Source: Eubacteriaceae bacterium (GTDB lineage Bacteria > Bacillota > Clostridia > Lachnospirales > Lachnospiraceae). Taken from it: a stretch of 40,807 nt of DNA. Of the stretch, positions 19,836-28,083 are shown piece after piece. The notes under the pieces were generated by a model that was given only the letters and a program-made list of their open reading frames with translations, was not told the DNA's origin and did not search any database. The stretch is taken from contig CAJTFB010000034.1 of the NCBI GenBank assembly GCA_910575665.1, positions 1 through 40,807 of the forward strand, in the 5' to 3' direction. The first letter of the stretch is position 1. The number at the start of each line of letters is the position of its first letter. Made by a program: the position numbers and the translations under genes.

Positions 19836-19880
19836 TATAAAATTGGCACTTTTTTTGTATTTAGAAAAGTTAAGCAGAAA

Positions 19881-20008
19881 AGAAAAAACCAGCGCAGAAA
19901 GAGTGCGAAGCACTCCCCCCACAGGACCAGGCATCGGGCAAATTCATTTGCACCGATGCCTGGTCCTGTGGGGGACATACTTTCGTATTTTCTGCTCTGG
20001 TTTTTTCT
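19881..20008. repeat. 128-bp imperfect palindrome, possible bidirectional terminator
   Basis: The outer arms AGAAAAAACCAG (19881-19892) and CTGGTTTTTTCT (19997-20008) are perfect complements, with GCAGAAA/TTTTCTGC just inside. The inner arms at 19916-19936 and 19954-19974 are a perfect 21-bp inverted repeat around a loop that itself contains GCAAAT-TC-ATTTGC. A small GAGTGCGAAGCACTC hairpin at 19901-19915 lies in the left arm. The A-tract/stem/T-tract layout would terminate transcripts from both sides; it could equally be a MITE-like element. Confidence 0.7.
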
Positions 20009-20292
20009 CTCCTCTATTTAACGCTCAACCCAAGCGAGATGCAGGCGGCCTGTCCGCCGGAATCGAGCTTGTGCCACCTGGGCAAATTCATTTGCACCGA
20101 TGCCTGGTCCTGTGGGGGACATACTTTCGTATTTTCTGTCCTGGTTTTTTCTCTCCTCTATTTAACGCTCAACCCAAGCGAGATGCAGGCAGCCTGTCCG
20201 CCGGAATCGAGCTTGTGCCACCTGGGCAAATTCATTTGCACCAGCGCCTGATATTATGGGGGACATACTCTCGCATTTTTTGCCCTGGTTTT
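19936..20292. repeat. 144-bp tandem direct repeats (about 2.5 copies)
   Basis: The unit starting GGGCAAATTCATTTGCACC recurs at 19936, 20080 and 20224, an exact 144-bp period. The first two units differ at only a few positions; the third is partial (about 70 bp) and degenerate and ends at the stop of the nuclease remnant. Each unit contains the right half of the 128-bp palindrome plus a conserved flank (AACGCTCAACCCAAGCGAGA). The unit length is a multiple of three, so false ORFs run through it. Together with the palindrome and the rpoB leader it fills the 583-bp space before rpoB, which holds no gene. Confidence 0.85.
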
Positions 20293-20295
20293 CCC

Positions 20296-20697
20296 CTACT
20301 TTCTCACCATACACTCTTTCCGGTAAAAACTCACACCATATTTTTTTATATTGTCATACCCTTCGGCGCGGAGTTCTGCCTCATAATCCATTTCCTCGAT
20401 CTGTTTCAATGCTTTATCACACTCTTGTTCCATTCCCTGAAAACTGTCCGACACTTTTAATTCCAGTATAACGGCAGCACCACGGACAGATGGTGTTTTT
20501 AATAGGATATCCGGACGCCCGTTTCCACTTTCACGCTTCGACACAACAAGATATTTCCCGGCTCCTTTCAAAATACCTGCCAGAAAACCATGATAATAAT
20601 TCTCAGCATAGTCATAAAAACTAATCGTATCTAAAAGTTGTTTAGCTCGACGGCGCCAATTTGAATGTCCATACTTAATATATAGGTAAATATCTTT
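20296..20697 (-). pseudogene. C-terminal remnant of an AAA-ATPase-like/DUF1703 (PD-(D/E)xK) protein
   Basis: An open frame of 133 codons lacks an ATG and has no ribosome site. It encodes the C-terminal nuclease-like domain typical of AAA-ATPase_like/DUF1703 proteins: NWRRRAKQLLDTISFYDYAE, YYHGFLAGILKG, RESGNGRPDILL (the D of the active site), ILELKV (ExK), then ALKQIEEMDYEAEL and YGVSFYRKECMV. The ATPase half, normally about 350-400 residues, is absent. The frame begins directly at the stop codon of the lipoprotein gene at 20698 and is in phase with it. I read it as a decayed gene whose 5' part was lost. Confidence 0.75.
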
Positions 20698-22134
20698 TCA
20701 TTCCTCTTCGAAACCTCCTTCCGGTCCCTCCACCGGAGCATCTACATTCGGGCTCCAGTCAATGCCTCTGAAACGATATCCTGCCCCATAATAATCACTC
20801 AAAAGGGGGGCTCTGTCACCCTGGGGCTCATCATAACATGGCTCATAATATTCTGCGTCCTTTGGGTAGAGCCAGTGGAATTCCCCGCTCTCCAGTTCAT
20901 AATACCCCACCCGTTCTCTTCCCTTTTCATAGTCATATAGGCACAAAAAGGCTTTTCCATTTTTTATGCAGTAGCATTTGGCGTCCCTGAGAAGGACATG
21001 CTCCTTTGTGACCCATTTTTTCACGATTACCTTATTCTGCTTATCATAATTCATCCACTTTCCTTCTCTGGTGGTTCCATAGGTCCTCATGCACTCCGTC
21101 AAAGCTTTCTCAAAACGGAGCTCTGTCTCTTCCTCTCCCTGGCTGAACATCAGATACTCCATATGATAGATCTCCTCTTCCGGCCAGTTGACCTGAACCT
21201 GGACATAACAGCGTCCTCCATCGCAGAACAGCCGGGTCACTGCACAGAGTTCCATGCCGCTCTCTTCAATGCCCAGCGCCGCTGCCGCCACCCTCCAGAG
21301 CTGCTCCTTTGATACAAATCTTTCTTCACTTCTGGTTTTCAGATTGATCTTCCAGACGTTTTCCACAAAATCCCGGTCTGTATCCGTCGTCGTATAGAAA
21401 AGGGCGGCGGCATCCCATGCCATCCATGACCATGCCAGATCTTTATTATCACTCACCAGCTTCCATCCCGTCTCTTCTACATTCTGAACAAACAGACCGA
21501 TTTCGGCACAGAGAGCGGCGGCCTGGTTTCCACAGTCCATAAATAAAATTTCAGGAGTTCTGGAACTTATTTGAAGCTCCTCCACGGGCACCTCTTTCCT
21601 GGACTGAATATCGTATTTCACGGTCTTTCCACTTTCCTGCGGATTGACATAAATATAATGGGAAACCATACAAATACTATCTGCGCTCCAGCCCAGATCC
21701 ATAAGTATCTCGGCATGTTCTGTATCGATCACATCATACCCCTCTGCATCTTTTTTAATGGGAACACGGCAGATGCGCCCTGAATAATCCTCCCCCTTTT
21801 CCGAATAATCCCCGATATGGTAGTATAGATAAGCATCCTTTACTCCAATGATTCTCTCCAAATTCTTAATCTTTATTTTCTTCTCGTGAGAACCATCCAA
21901 TCTGGTCTGTATCAAAAGAATATAAAAATCATCCGCGGTTTTCACCCCATCATCCCTGTACAAATTCGTATCGGTCGCATATTGATGGGAAACCGTCTGT
22001 CTGGTCTCCACCACCGCTCCGGACACAGCGCTCCCGGATACGCCTTTCGATGCCATCCTGTATTCCCCTCCACAGCCGGACAGCATTCCCGCTATAAGGC
22101 TGGACATAATTATGTATACAAATATTTTTTTCAT
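20698..22134 (-). CDS. Predicted lipoprotein, unknown function
   Basis: A 478-residue lipoprotein. The signal peptide ends in a lipobox, LSGC, with Cys21, so the protein should be anchored outside the cytoplasmic membrane. The remainder has repeated short motifs of the kind found in beta-propeller-like extracytoplasmic proteins (aromatic-rich strands such as AYLYYHIGDYS, YYVN-type and ALFYTTTDTD), but no family is recognised. The tail is acidic (EGPEGGFEEE). I chose the ATG at 22134 for its GAGG site 6 nt upstream and because the signal peptide starts there; a frame open to 22311 would place the signal peptide internally. It is divergent from the DUF885-like gene. Confidence 0.7.
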   Translation of the reverse strand: MKKIFVYIIMSSLIAGMLSGCGGEYRMASKGVSGSAVSGAVVETRQTVSHQYATDTNLYRDDGVKTADDFYILLIQTRLDGSHEKKIKIKNLERIIGVKDAYLYYHIGDYSEKGEDYSGRICRVPIKKDAEGYDVIDTEHAEILMDLGWSADSICMVSHYIYVNPQESGKTVKYDIQSRKEVPVEELQISSRTPEILFMDCGNQAAALCAEIGLFVQNVEETGWKLVSDNKDLAWSWMAWDAAALFYTTTDTDRDFVENVWKINLKTRSEERFVSKEQLWRVAAAALGIEESGMELCAVTRLFCDGGRCYVQVQVNWPEEEIYHMEYLMFSQGEEETELRFEKALTECMRTYGTTREGKWMNYDKQNKVIVKKWVTKEHVLLRDAKCYCIKNGKAFLCLYDYEKGRERVGYYELESGEFHWLYPKDAEYYEPCYDEPQGDRAPLLSDYYGAGYRFRGIDWSPNVDAPVEGPEGGFEEE

Positions 22135-22284
22135 CCGATTCCTCTTTTCTCTGGAGCCGCAGTGCAGCTCCGGCCTCTGTTCTGGTTCCTGCCCTTCCTG
22201 GGCTATCACACTGTAACTCTCCGTATAAATTATCATTTCCATCCATATAATAGTATCAATTGTTCTGCCCCTGGGGTGATTCTT

Positions 22285-24060
22285 ATGAAAACGATTAGGC
22301 ACAGCCTTCAAAAATTATTCTTTTCCATCTTTCTAGCCACCAGCCTTCTGCTGACAGCGTGTTCCACAGGCAGCAAAACTTCTCCAGAAAGTTCAACATC
22401 ACAATCCACTGAGAGCAAAAAATTTACAGAATTTACAGACCAGCTTTTCCGGGAAACTGTCTCCTCTGACGCCCTTTCACTGAATTATACCCTGTCAAAA
22501 CCGGACAAATACGGAATAAGTCCGACCTGTGGTGGATTCACACCCATTTCCCTGGATTCTCTGAAAAATGCAGCACCTGAGACAGAAAATCTTCTGTATT
22601 CCCTGAAAGAATTTGATAAGTCCGAACTCACACTGCCACAGCAGCTTCTCTATGATTCCCTCGCCTACACACTGGAAATGGACAAAAAAGGCGCTGATTT
22701 CATCCTATTTTCCCGACCGCTCTCTCCAGTCACAGGGCTGCAGGCACAACTTCCGGTACTTTTAGCAGAATATAATTTCGACTCTGTGGAAGATATTCAA
22801 AACTATTTTGCGCTGCTCGAATCCATCCCTGGATACTTTGAATCCGTGCTCTCTTTCCTGGAAATCCAGGCAAAGGAACATATGCTTCCCAGCCGGGACA
22901 CATTGGAAACCATCGCGGATCAGTGCCTTTCTTTCACCCAGAACAACGGAAGCGATATACTGCTCACATCTTTCCGTTCCCGGACCAAGTCCTGCACGTT
23001 TCTTGACAGGAATACACGGAAAGATTATCGCAAAAAAAATAAAGAACTGGTTCGTTCCTGTATCACTCCTGCCTATGAACAACTGATCCACGGGCTGAAT
23101 GTCATCTCCGCCATGGCAGGAACGGATGGCGCCCTTTCTTCTTATCCAAATGGAAAAGAATATTACAGCCATCTCTTCGCCCAGGAGACCGGTTCCTCCA
23201 CCAGTGTGGAGGAATACTATCAGATTTTAAATGACAGGCTCCATAAATCCAGAAACACCCTATTATCCTATGCCAAAAAAGATCCCGCTCTTTTCAGCAG
23301 CCTGAGTACAAAAGCAGCTGGCAATCTCACTCCGGAAGAACGGCTGGCTTCTCTTTCCACCGCCATCCTCAAAGACTTCCCGCAGGCTGCCGACGTAAAC
23401 TATACTGTATCCTATGTAGATAAGTCGCTGGAAGATTATCTGAGTCCTGCCTTTTATCTGACACCGCCCCTGGATGCATTTACAGAAAATTCCATCTATA
23501 TCAACAATAGCAGCCGTTTTGCCGGTTCGGATATCTCTACCACCCTGGCCCATGAGGGATACCCTGGCCACCTTTACCAGAATGTCTTTCACCGCCAGCA
23601 AAATCACCCCCTTCTCTCCTACGCCCTGAATTTCAGCGGCTATACCGAGGGGTGGGCGACTTATGCCGAATTGTATTCCTACAAATATCTGGGGTATTCC
23701 AAAGACGAGGTTGGGATTCTGAGAAACAACATGATCGTTTCCCTGTGTATCTATGGGATCTGTGACATTGGAATTCATTACTATGGCTGGGATGAAAAGA
23801 AAGTGCTGGAATTTTTGAATCAGAATGGGAATTATCCGGAAGACACCGCCCATTCCCTCTATAAAAATATTATTGATGAACCCGGCTCTTACCTAAAATA
23901 CACCATTGGTTATATGGAATTTGCCAAATTAAAGGATGCCGCCAGAAAACAGCTGGGAAAGAACTTCTCGGAAAAATCCTTTCACCAATATGTGCTGTCT
24001 GCCGGACCGGCACCCTTTCCTATACTTGAGAGCTATATGAAACAATTCTGGCCAGAATAA
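22285..24060 (+). CDS. DUF885 family lipoprotein, predicted zinc carboxypeptidase-like
   Basis: A 591-residue lipoprotein. A signal peptide ends at Cys26 (LLLTAC), followed by a Ser/Thr-rich linker and a helical DUF885 domain. The family's metal site is present as HEGYPGH (His423, Glu424, His429) with LYQN after it. The second conserved block, YTEGWATYAELYS, follows about 30 residues later. DUF885 proteins resemble M32-like metallopeptidases and are thought to be peptidases at the cell surface when lipidated; the substrate is unknown. The ATG at 22285 follows GGGGTG by 7 nt. The frame is open far upstream but that part overlaps the divergent gene and has no start context. A TATAAT at 22246-22251 may be its -10. 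Confidence 0.85.
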   Translation: MKTIRHSLQKLFFSIFLATSLLLTACSTGSKTSPESSTSQSTESKKFTEFTDQLFRETVSSDALSLNYTLSKPDKYGISPTCGGFTPISLDSLKNAAPETENLLYSLKEFDKSELTLPQQLLYDSLAYTLEMDKKGADFILFSRPLSPVTGLQAQLPVLLAEYNFDSVEDIQNYFALLESIPGYFESVLSFLEIQAKEHMLPSRDTLETIADQCLSFTQNNGSDILLTSFRSRTKSCTFLDRNTRKDYRKKNKELVRSCITPAYEQLIHGLNVISAMAGTDGALSSYPNGKEYYSHLFAQETGSSTSVEEYYQILNDRLHKSRNTLLSYAKKDPALFSSLSTKAAGNLTPEERLASLSTAILKDFPQAADVNYTVSYVDKSLEDYLSPAFYLTPPLDAFTENSIYINNSSRFAGSDISTTLAHEGYPGHLYQNVFHRQQNHPLLSYALNFSGYTEGWATYAELYSYKYLGYSKDEVGILRNNMIVSLCIYGICDIGIHYYGWDEKKVLEFLNQNGNYPEDTAHSLYKNIIDEPGSYLKYTIGYMEFAKLKDAARKQLGKNFSEKSFHQYVLSAGPAPFPILESYMKQFWPE

Positions 24061-24084
24061 AATTAACCGGCGAGCTGTGCCACC

Positions 24085-25017
24085 TTACGTAAACCACCGT
24101 CTGGCGATCCAGTCCCAGATGTCCTCCTGGGTCGTCTCGTAATCCAGTTCATTCAGGAGCTCATGTCTTGCTCCTGGGTACAAGCGGCAGGTCACATCCC
24201 CGACGCCGGCTCGTTGATAACTCTGTGCCACCGCCTTGACGCTCTTCCCATAATTTCCCACAGGATCCTCCTGTCCAGCTACAAAAAGCATGGGAAGAGA
24301 ATGGGGAAGACGGAGGATATTATCCTTGTCCTGTACAAAAGAAATCACCTCAAATAACGTGCGGTATCCATTTAAGGTAAAAGTAAACTTACTATAGGGA
24401 TGTGCCAGATACTTGTCCACTTCCTTTTCGTCCCTTGACAGCCAGTCCGATGGCGTCCGCGCCGGCCGGATACGGATGTTATACAGCGCAAAACAAAGTT
24501 TCTCCAGAAGCCCGCTGTGGGCCCGCTCTCCCTTCATACGGATCAGCGCTCCCACAAGCACCCTTCCCACTTTTAAAAGAAATTCTGGTTTGCTTCCTGT
24601 CCCCATAAGGATCAGACCATCCAGCTCCTTCCCATAAGTCATGGCATAACGTCTCGCCATAAAAGAGCCCATACTGTGTCCCATGAGAATAAACGGTACA
24701 TCCGTGTATTTTCTGCGGGCATACTGGCTCACCAGATGCAGGTCCCGGACTACATAGCTGCTCCCATCTTCCGGGGCAAAGTAACCATAATTCTTTTCTG
24801 CCGCTGTCTCACCGTGTCCCAGATGATCATTTCCGATCACCGCAAATCCTCTTTCCGCCATAAATCTGGCAAAACGGTCGTATCGGTCAATATATTCTAT
24901 CATTCCGTGGGAAATCTGCAGGATTCCCCGTACCTCTCCCTCCGGCTCCCATTCCATCAGATGAAGCTTGTCTGTTCCATTGGAAGATGACATATAATAC
25001 TCTGTTTTCTGAACCAT
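24085..25017 (-). CDS. Alpha/beta hydrolase, lysophospholipase/monoacylglycerol lipase-like
   Basis: A 310-residue cytoplasmic hydrolase of the PldB/Hydrolase_4 group. The nucleophile elbow is GHSMGS with Ser115. The acid is probably the Asp in AGQEDPVGNYGK and the base the His in GARHELLNE near the C terminus. ISHGMIEYIDRY near the N terminus gives the oxyanion region and GNDHLGHGET is typical of this group. It should cleave an ester bond in a lipid-like substrate; the exact substrate cannot be told. There is no signal peptide. The ATG at 25017 follows AGGTAAGG. It is convergent with the DUF885-like gene and about 50 nt downstream of thyX. Confidence 0.85.
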   Translation of the reverse strand: MVQKTEYYMSSSNGTDKLHLMEWEPEGEVRGILQISHGMIEYIDRYDRFARFMAERGFAVIGNDHLGHGETAAEKNYGYFAPEDGSSYVVRDLHLVSQYARRKYTDVPFILMGHSMGSFMARRYAMTYGKELDGLILMGTGSKPEFLLKVGRVLVGALIRMKGERAHSGLLEKLCFALYNIRIRPARTPSDWLSRDEKEVDKYLAHPYSKFTFTLNGYRTLFEVISFVQDKDNILRLPHSLPMLFVAGQEDPVGNYGKSVKAVAQSYQRAGVGDVTCRLYPGARHELLNELDYETTQEDIWDWIARRWFT

Positions 25018-25066
25018 AACCCTTACCTACACTTTGCCAAATAGTTTCCTTTACCAGCTGACGCCT

Positions 25067-25714
25067 TTACTCTATCTCCAGACCTGAAACAAAGACCGGC
25101 AGCTTTTTCTGAAATTCTTCGTATACCATTCCTGCCACTTCCCGCATCTGCGGATGTGCATGAGAATCCACACGCAACCTGAAAAAATTCCTCCAGGAAC
25201 GCAGATTCATTGTAACCACGATCTCCGTCTTCAATGAATTTGGAAGCATGGACCGCGCCTCCTGGGGAGATGCACCCAATTCCAGCATTCGGAAGTATGC
25301 CTTTTCTGCATCCTCCATCGCTTTTGTCCAGACCTCGTATTTTGCCTTATCATTTTCTTTGGACAGATCATATTCAAATCCGCTGGCAAGATCGATCACT
25401 GTGATCTGATTGTCAAATTTGTCCCCAGCGTAATTACAGTAACGAGTACTCTCCTGACTGTAGCTGGCGATACGGTGCCGCACGATCTCATGACTCACTC
25501 CTCGGTCACATATCATCCGAATGGTCACCGACTCATGCTCGATCACAGATTCGTGCTGCCTTGTCAATAGTGCACGGATAAATTTCTCCGCTGAATCCTC
25601 TGTGATCTTCCCCTCGCTCTTATAGCATACTCGACCAATCTTTTCAATTTTCTTCAAAATATTCTCATAACTGTCCATGTCTATGATTTCAATACTTGGT
25701 TTGATTACTTGCAT
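25067..25714 (-). CDS. thyX: FAD-dependent thymidylate synthase
   Basis: ThyX, 215 residues, the usual size. It makes dTMP from dUMP using methylenetetrahydrofolate and FAD, independent of ThyA. The diagnostic RHRxxSxxxxSxR motif is complete (Arg79-His80-Arg81, Ser84, Ser89, Arg91). The second conserved region, with NLRSWRNFFRLR and the HAHPQMR block, is also present. The ATG at 25714 has AGGAGG 10 nt upstream. It lies about 70 nt downstream of glgB on the same strand. Confidence 0.97.
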   Translation of the reverse strand: MQVIKPSIEIIDMDSYENILKKIEKIGRVCYKSEGKITEDSAEKFIRALLTRQHESVIEHESVTIRMICDRGVSHEIVRHRIASYSQESTRYCNYAGDKFDNQITVIDLASGFEYDLSKENDKAKYEVWTKAMEDAEKAYFRMLELGASPQEARSMLPNSLKTEIVVTMNLRSWRNFFRLRVDSHAHPQMREVAGMVYEEFQKKLPVFVSGLEIE

Positions 25715-25785
25715 CCCAATTTCCTCCTGCCTTCTTGTACGTCTCTTTTGTTTCGGCTACAACTTAACTATCCGTTGTACCCATC

Positions 25786-28062
25786 TTATTCATTATAATT
25801 ATACTCCAGTACCACCACTGACAGCGGCGGCAGATAACACTCGATTTCATACTCCGGAACCTTTGAAACCGAAACTGGGGCTTTCCCCCCGCCTGCCTTT
25901 GGCAGCGATTTCTTTATTTTTGCGGTGACCGGCTTTGCATTTATTCTTCCCTGGCCGCCGTATTTTATATCATCTGAATTCAAAATCTCTGTAAACTTAC
26001 CTTTACACGGAGCCTTTACCTTGTACTTTGCGTGCTCCACCGGCGTAAAGTTTAGAAGAAACATAAGCTGCTTTGACTTTGTCTTTCCCCGGCGCACAAA
26101 CGCCACAGTACTAGTCTCCGGTCTAGCACAATCCATCCACTCAAACCCTATGACGTCACAGTCATTATACCAGAGTGCTCCATATTCTTTATACAAATGG
26201 TTAAAATCCTGGATAAATTGATGAATCTGCTGATGTGGCACCTCTTCCATAAGATACCAGTCAAGGCTTCTCATCTCACTCCACTCCCGTTGCTGGGCAA
26301 ATTCCTGTCCCATAAACAAAAGCTTTTTACCCGGATGACCGTACATAAATCCAAAGGCAGCCTTCAGCGCTGCAAACTTGTCCCCTATCAGTCCAGGCAT
26401 CTTATTTAACAGCGAACATTTTCCATGAACCACCTCATCGTGGGACAGTACAAGGATATATTTTTCACTGAGATGGTAAGAAAGGCTAAAACAGAGCTGG
26501 TCATGGTGAAACTGCTTGAAATAAGGATCAAGCTTCATGTATTCCAGAAAATCATTCATCCATCCCATATTCCACTTAAAGGAAAAACCAAGTCCTCCCT
26601 TTTCTACATCACTTGTCACACCCGGCCACGCTGTAGACTCCTCTGCGATAATATACGCCCCAGGATGATCTTTTTCCACCACTCTGTTCAGATGGCGCAG
26701 AAATTCCACCGCCTCATAGTGTTCATTGCCGCCATCTTTATTTGGCAGCCAGTCACCGTCCTGTTTCCCATAATCCAGGTAGAGCATGGACGCCACTGCA
26801 TCCACACGAAGCCCGTCGATATGGAACTTCTCGATCCAGAACAAGGCATTGGCCACGAGAAAATTCTGAACCTCTTTTCTTCCATAATCAAAGATATAGG
26901 TTCCCCAGTCGGGATGCTCTCCCCGCCGCCGATCAGGATGTTCGTACACTGCCTTGCCGTCAAAGTTTCCAAGACAATGGGCATCCTTTGGAAAATGTGC
27001 TGGCACCCAGTCTAAAATCACTTCTATACCCCGCCGATGCATTTCATCCACAAAATACATAAAGTCTTTCGGCGTACCATAACGGCTGGTGGGCGCATAG
27101 TAACATCCCACCTGATATCCCCATGAACCGTCAAAAGGGTACTCTGCAATTCCCATCAGCTCCACATGAGTGTACTCCATCTCTACCAGATAATCTCCTA
27201 GCATCTGCGCCAGCTCTGGATAGGAATAAAATCCGTTGTCGTCTTCTTCCAGACGCTTTTTCCAGGAGCCAAGATGAACCTCATAAATATTCATGGGGTT
27301 CCGCTCCCTGACCTCTCTGGTCTTCTTTTCGTGTTCCTTCATATAGGAAGTATCATTCCACTCGTATCCCTCCAGAGAAGTCACCACAGAAGCATTTCCC
27401 GGACGCAGTTCGGCATAATTACCATAAGGGTCGGTTTTATAGACCAGTTCTCCACTGCGGGTAGTAATCTGATATTTGTAAATGCCGCCCTCGGCGACGC
27501 CAGGGATAAACAGTTCATAAACACCTGTCGGTCCCAGCAGTCTCATGGTGTGAAGTCGTCCATCCCACATATTAAAACTGCCCACCACACTGACACTTCT
27601 GGCATCCGGCGCCCACACAGCAAATCTTGTCCCTTTGACACCGTTGATGGTCTCCACATGGGCACCAAATTTTTCATAAATCTTATAATTTTTTCCCTCT
27701 CCAAAGATATAACAGTCAAAATCCGTCATGACCGGTGAAAAGTTATAAGGATCTGCGGTCTCCACCACATCGTTCTCCCCATACTCGATCCTCACCCGGT
27801 AATCTTTCAGCTGCTTTGTCTTTGCCGTGATCTCAAGACCGAAAAGCCCCAGCTCGCTGTCCAGCTCCTCCATCTCTCCAGCTTCGTCACCCTCTACATT
27901 GGTGATCCATATTCTCTGCGCCTTTGGACGTCTGACGATGAATAATTGGATCCCATCATAATAGTGCATACCCAGGAGATCCTGGGGTGCATTTAGCACC
28001 CCTTCTTCCATCTCCTCCAGCAAAGCAGGATTCATCCATGCCTTTAATGTCTTATTTGTCAT
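25786..28062 (-). CDS. glgB: 1,4-alpha-glucan branching enzyme
   Basis: GlgB, 758 residues, GH13. It moves alpha-1,4 chains to make alpha-1,6 branches in glycogen. An N-terminal CBM48 is preceded by a second, earlier beta-sandwich-like region, as in the longer GlgB forms. The catalytic nucleophile is Asp421 in DGLRVDAVASML, the acid Glu474 in IIAEES, and the third carboxylate lies in LSHDEVVHGK. The C-terminal all-beta domain is followed by a Lys/Gly/Ala-rich insertion (IKKSLPKAGGGKAPVS) before the last strand. The ATG at 28062 follows AAGGGG. It is 21 nt downstream of the phosphoglucomutase gene, so glucose-6-P to glucose-1-P conversion and glycogen branching are linked. Confidence 0.96.
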   Translation of the reverse strand: MTNKTLKAWMNPALLEEMEEGVLNAPQDLLGMHYYDGIQLFIVRRPKAQRIWITNVEGDEAGEMEELDSELGLFGLEITAKTKQLKDYRVRIEYGENDVVETADPYNFSPVMTDFDCYIFGEGKNYKIYEKFGAHVETINGVKGTRFAVWAPDARSVSVVGSFNMWDGRLHTMRLLGPTGVYELFIPGVAEGGIYKYQITTRSGELVYKTDPYGNYAELRPGNASVVTSLEGYEWNDTSYMKEHEKKTREVRERNPMNIYEVHLGSWKKRLEEDDNGFYSYPELAQMLGDYLVEMEYTHVELMGIAEYPFDGSWGYQVGCYYAPTSRYGTPKDFMYFVDEMHRRGIEVILDWVPAHFPKDAHCLGNFDGKAVYEHPDRRRGEHPDWGTYIFDYGRKEVQNFLVANALFWIEKFHIDGLRVDAVASMLYLDYGKQDGDWLPNKDGGNEHYEAVEFLRHLNRVVEKDHPGAYIIAEESTAWPGVTSDVEKGGLGFSFKWNMGWMNDFLEYMKLDPYFKQFHHDQLCFSLSYHLSEKYILVLSHDEVVHGKCSLLNKMPGLIGDKFAALKAAFGFMYGHPGKKLLFMGQEFAQQREWSEMRSLDWYLMEEVPHQQIHQFIQDFNHLYKEYGALWYNDCDVIGFEWMDCARPETSTVAFVRRGKTKSKQLMFLLNFTPVEHAKYKVKAPCKGKFTEILNSDDIKYGGQGRINAKPVTAKIKKSLPKAGGGKAPVSVSKVPEYEIECYLPPLSVVVLEYNYNE

Positions 28063-28083
28063 ATTCGCGCCCCTTATCTCTTT

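Noticed and set aside
19936-20292. CRISPR-like array
   Set aside because: The units are 144 bp and contiguous, with no short repeat/spacer alternation and no cas genes nearby.
19843-20460. Plus-strand frame with internal repeats across the tandem region
   Set aside because: The 144-bp unit is a multiple of three, so an open frame repeats itself. No start context exists and the frame runs antisense into the nuclease remnant.
21886-22284. N-terminal extension of the DUF885-like gene
   Set aside because: The frame is open, but it lies opposite the divergent lipoprotein gene and lacks a ribosome site. The lipoprotein signal peptide begins at 22285.
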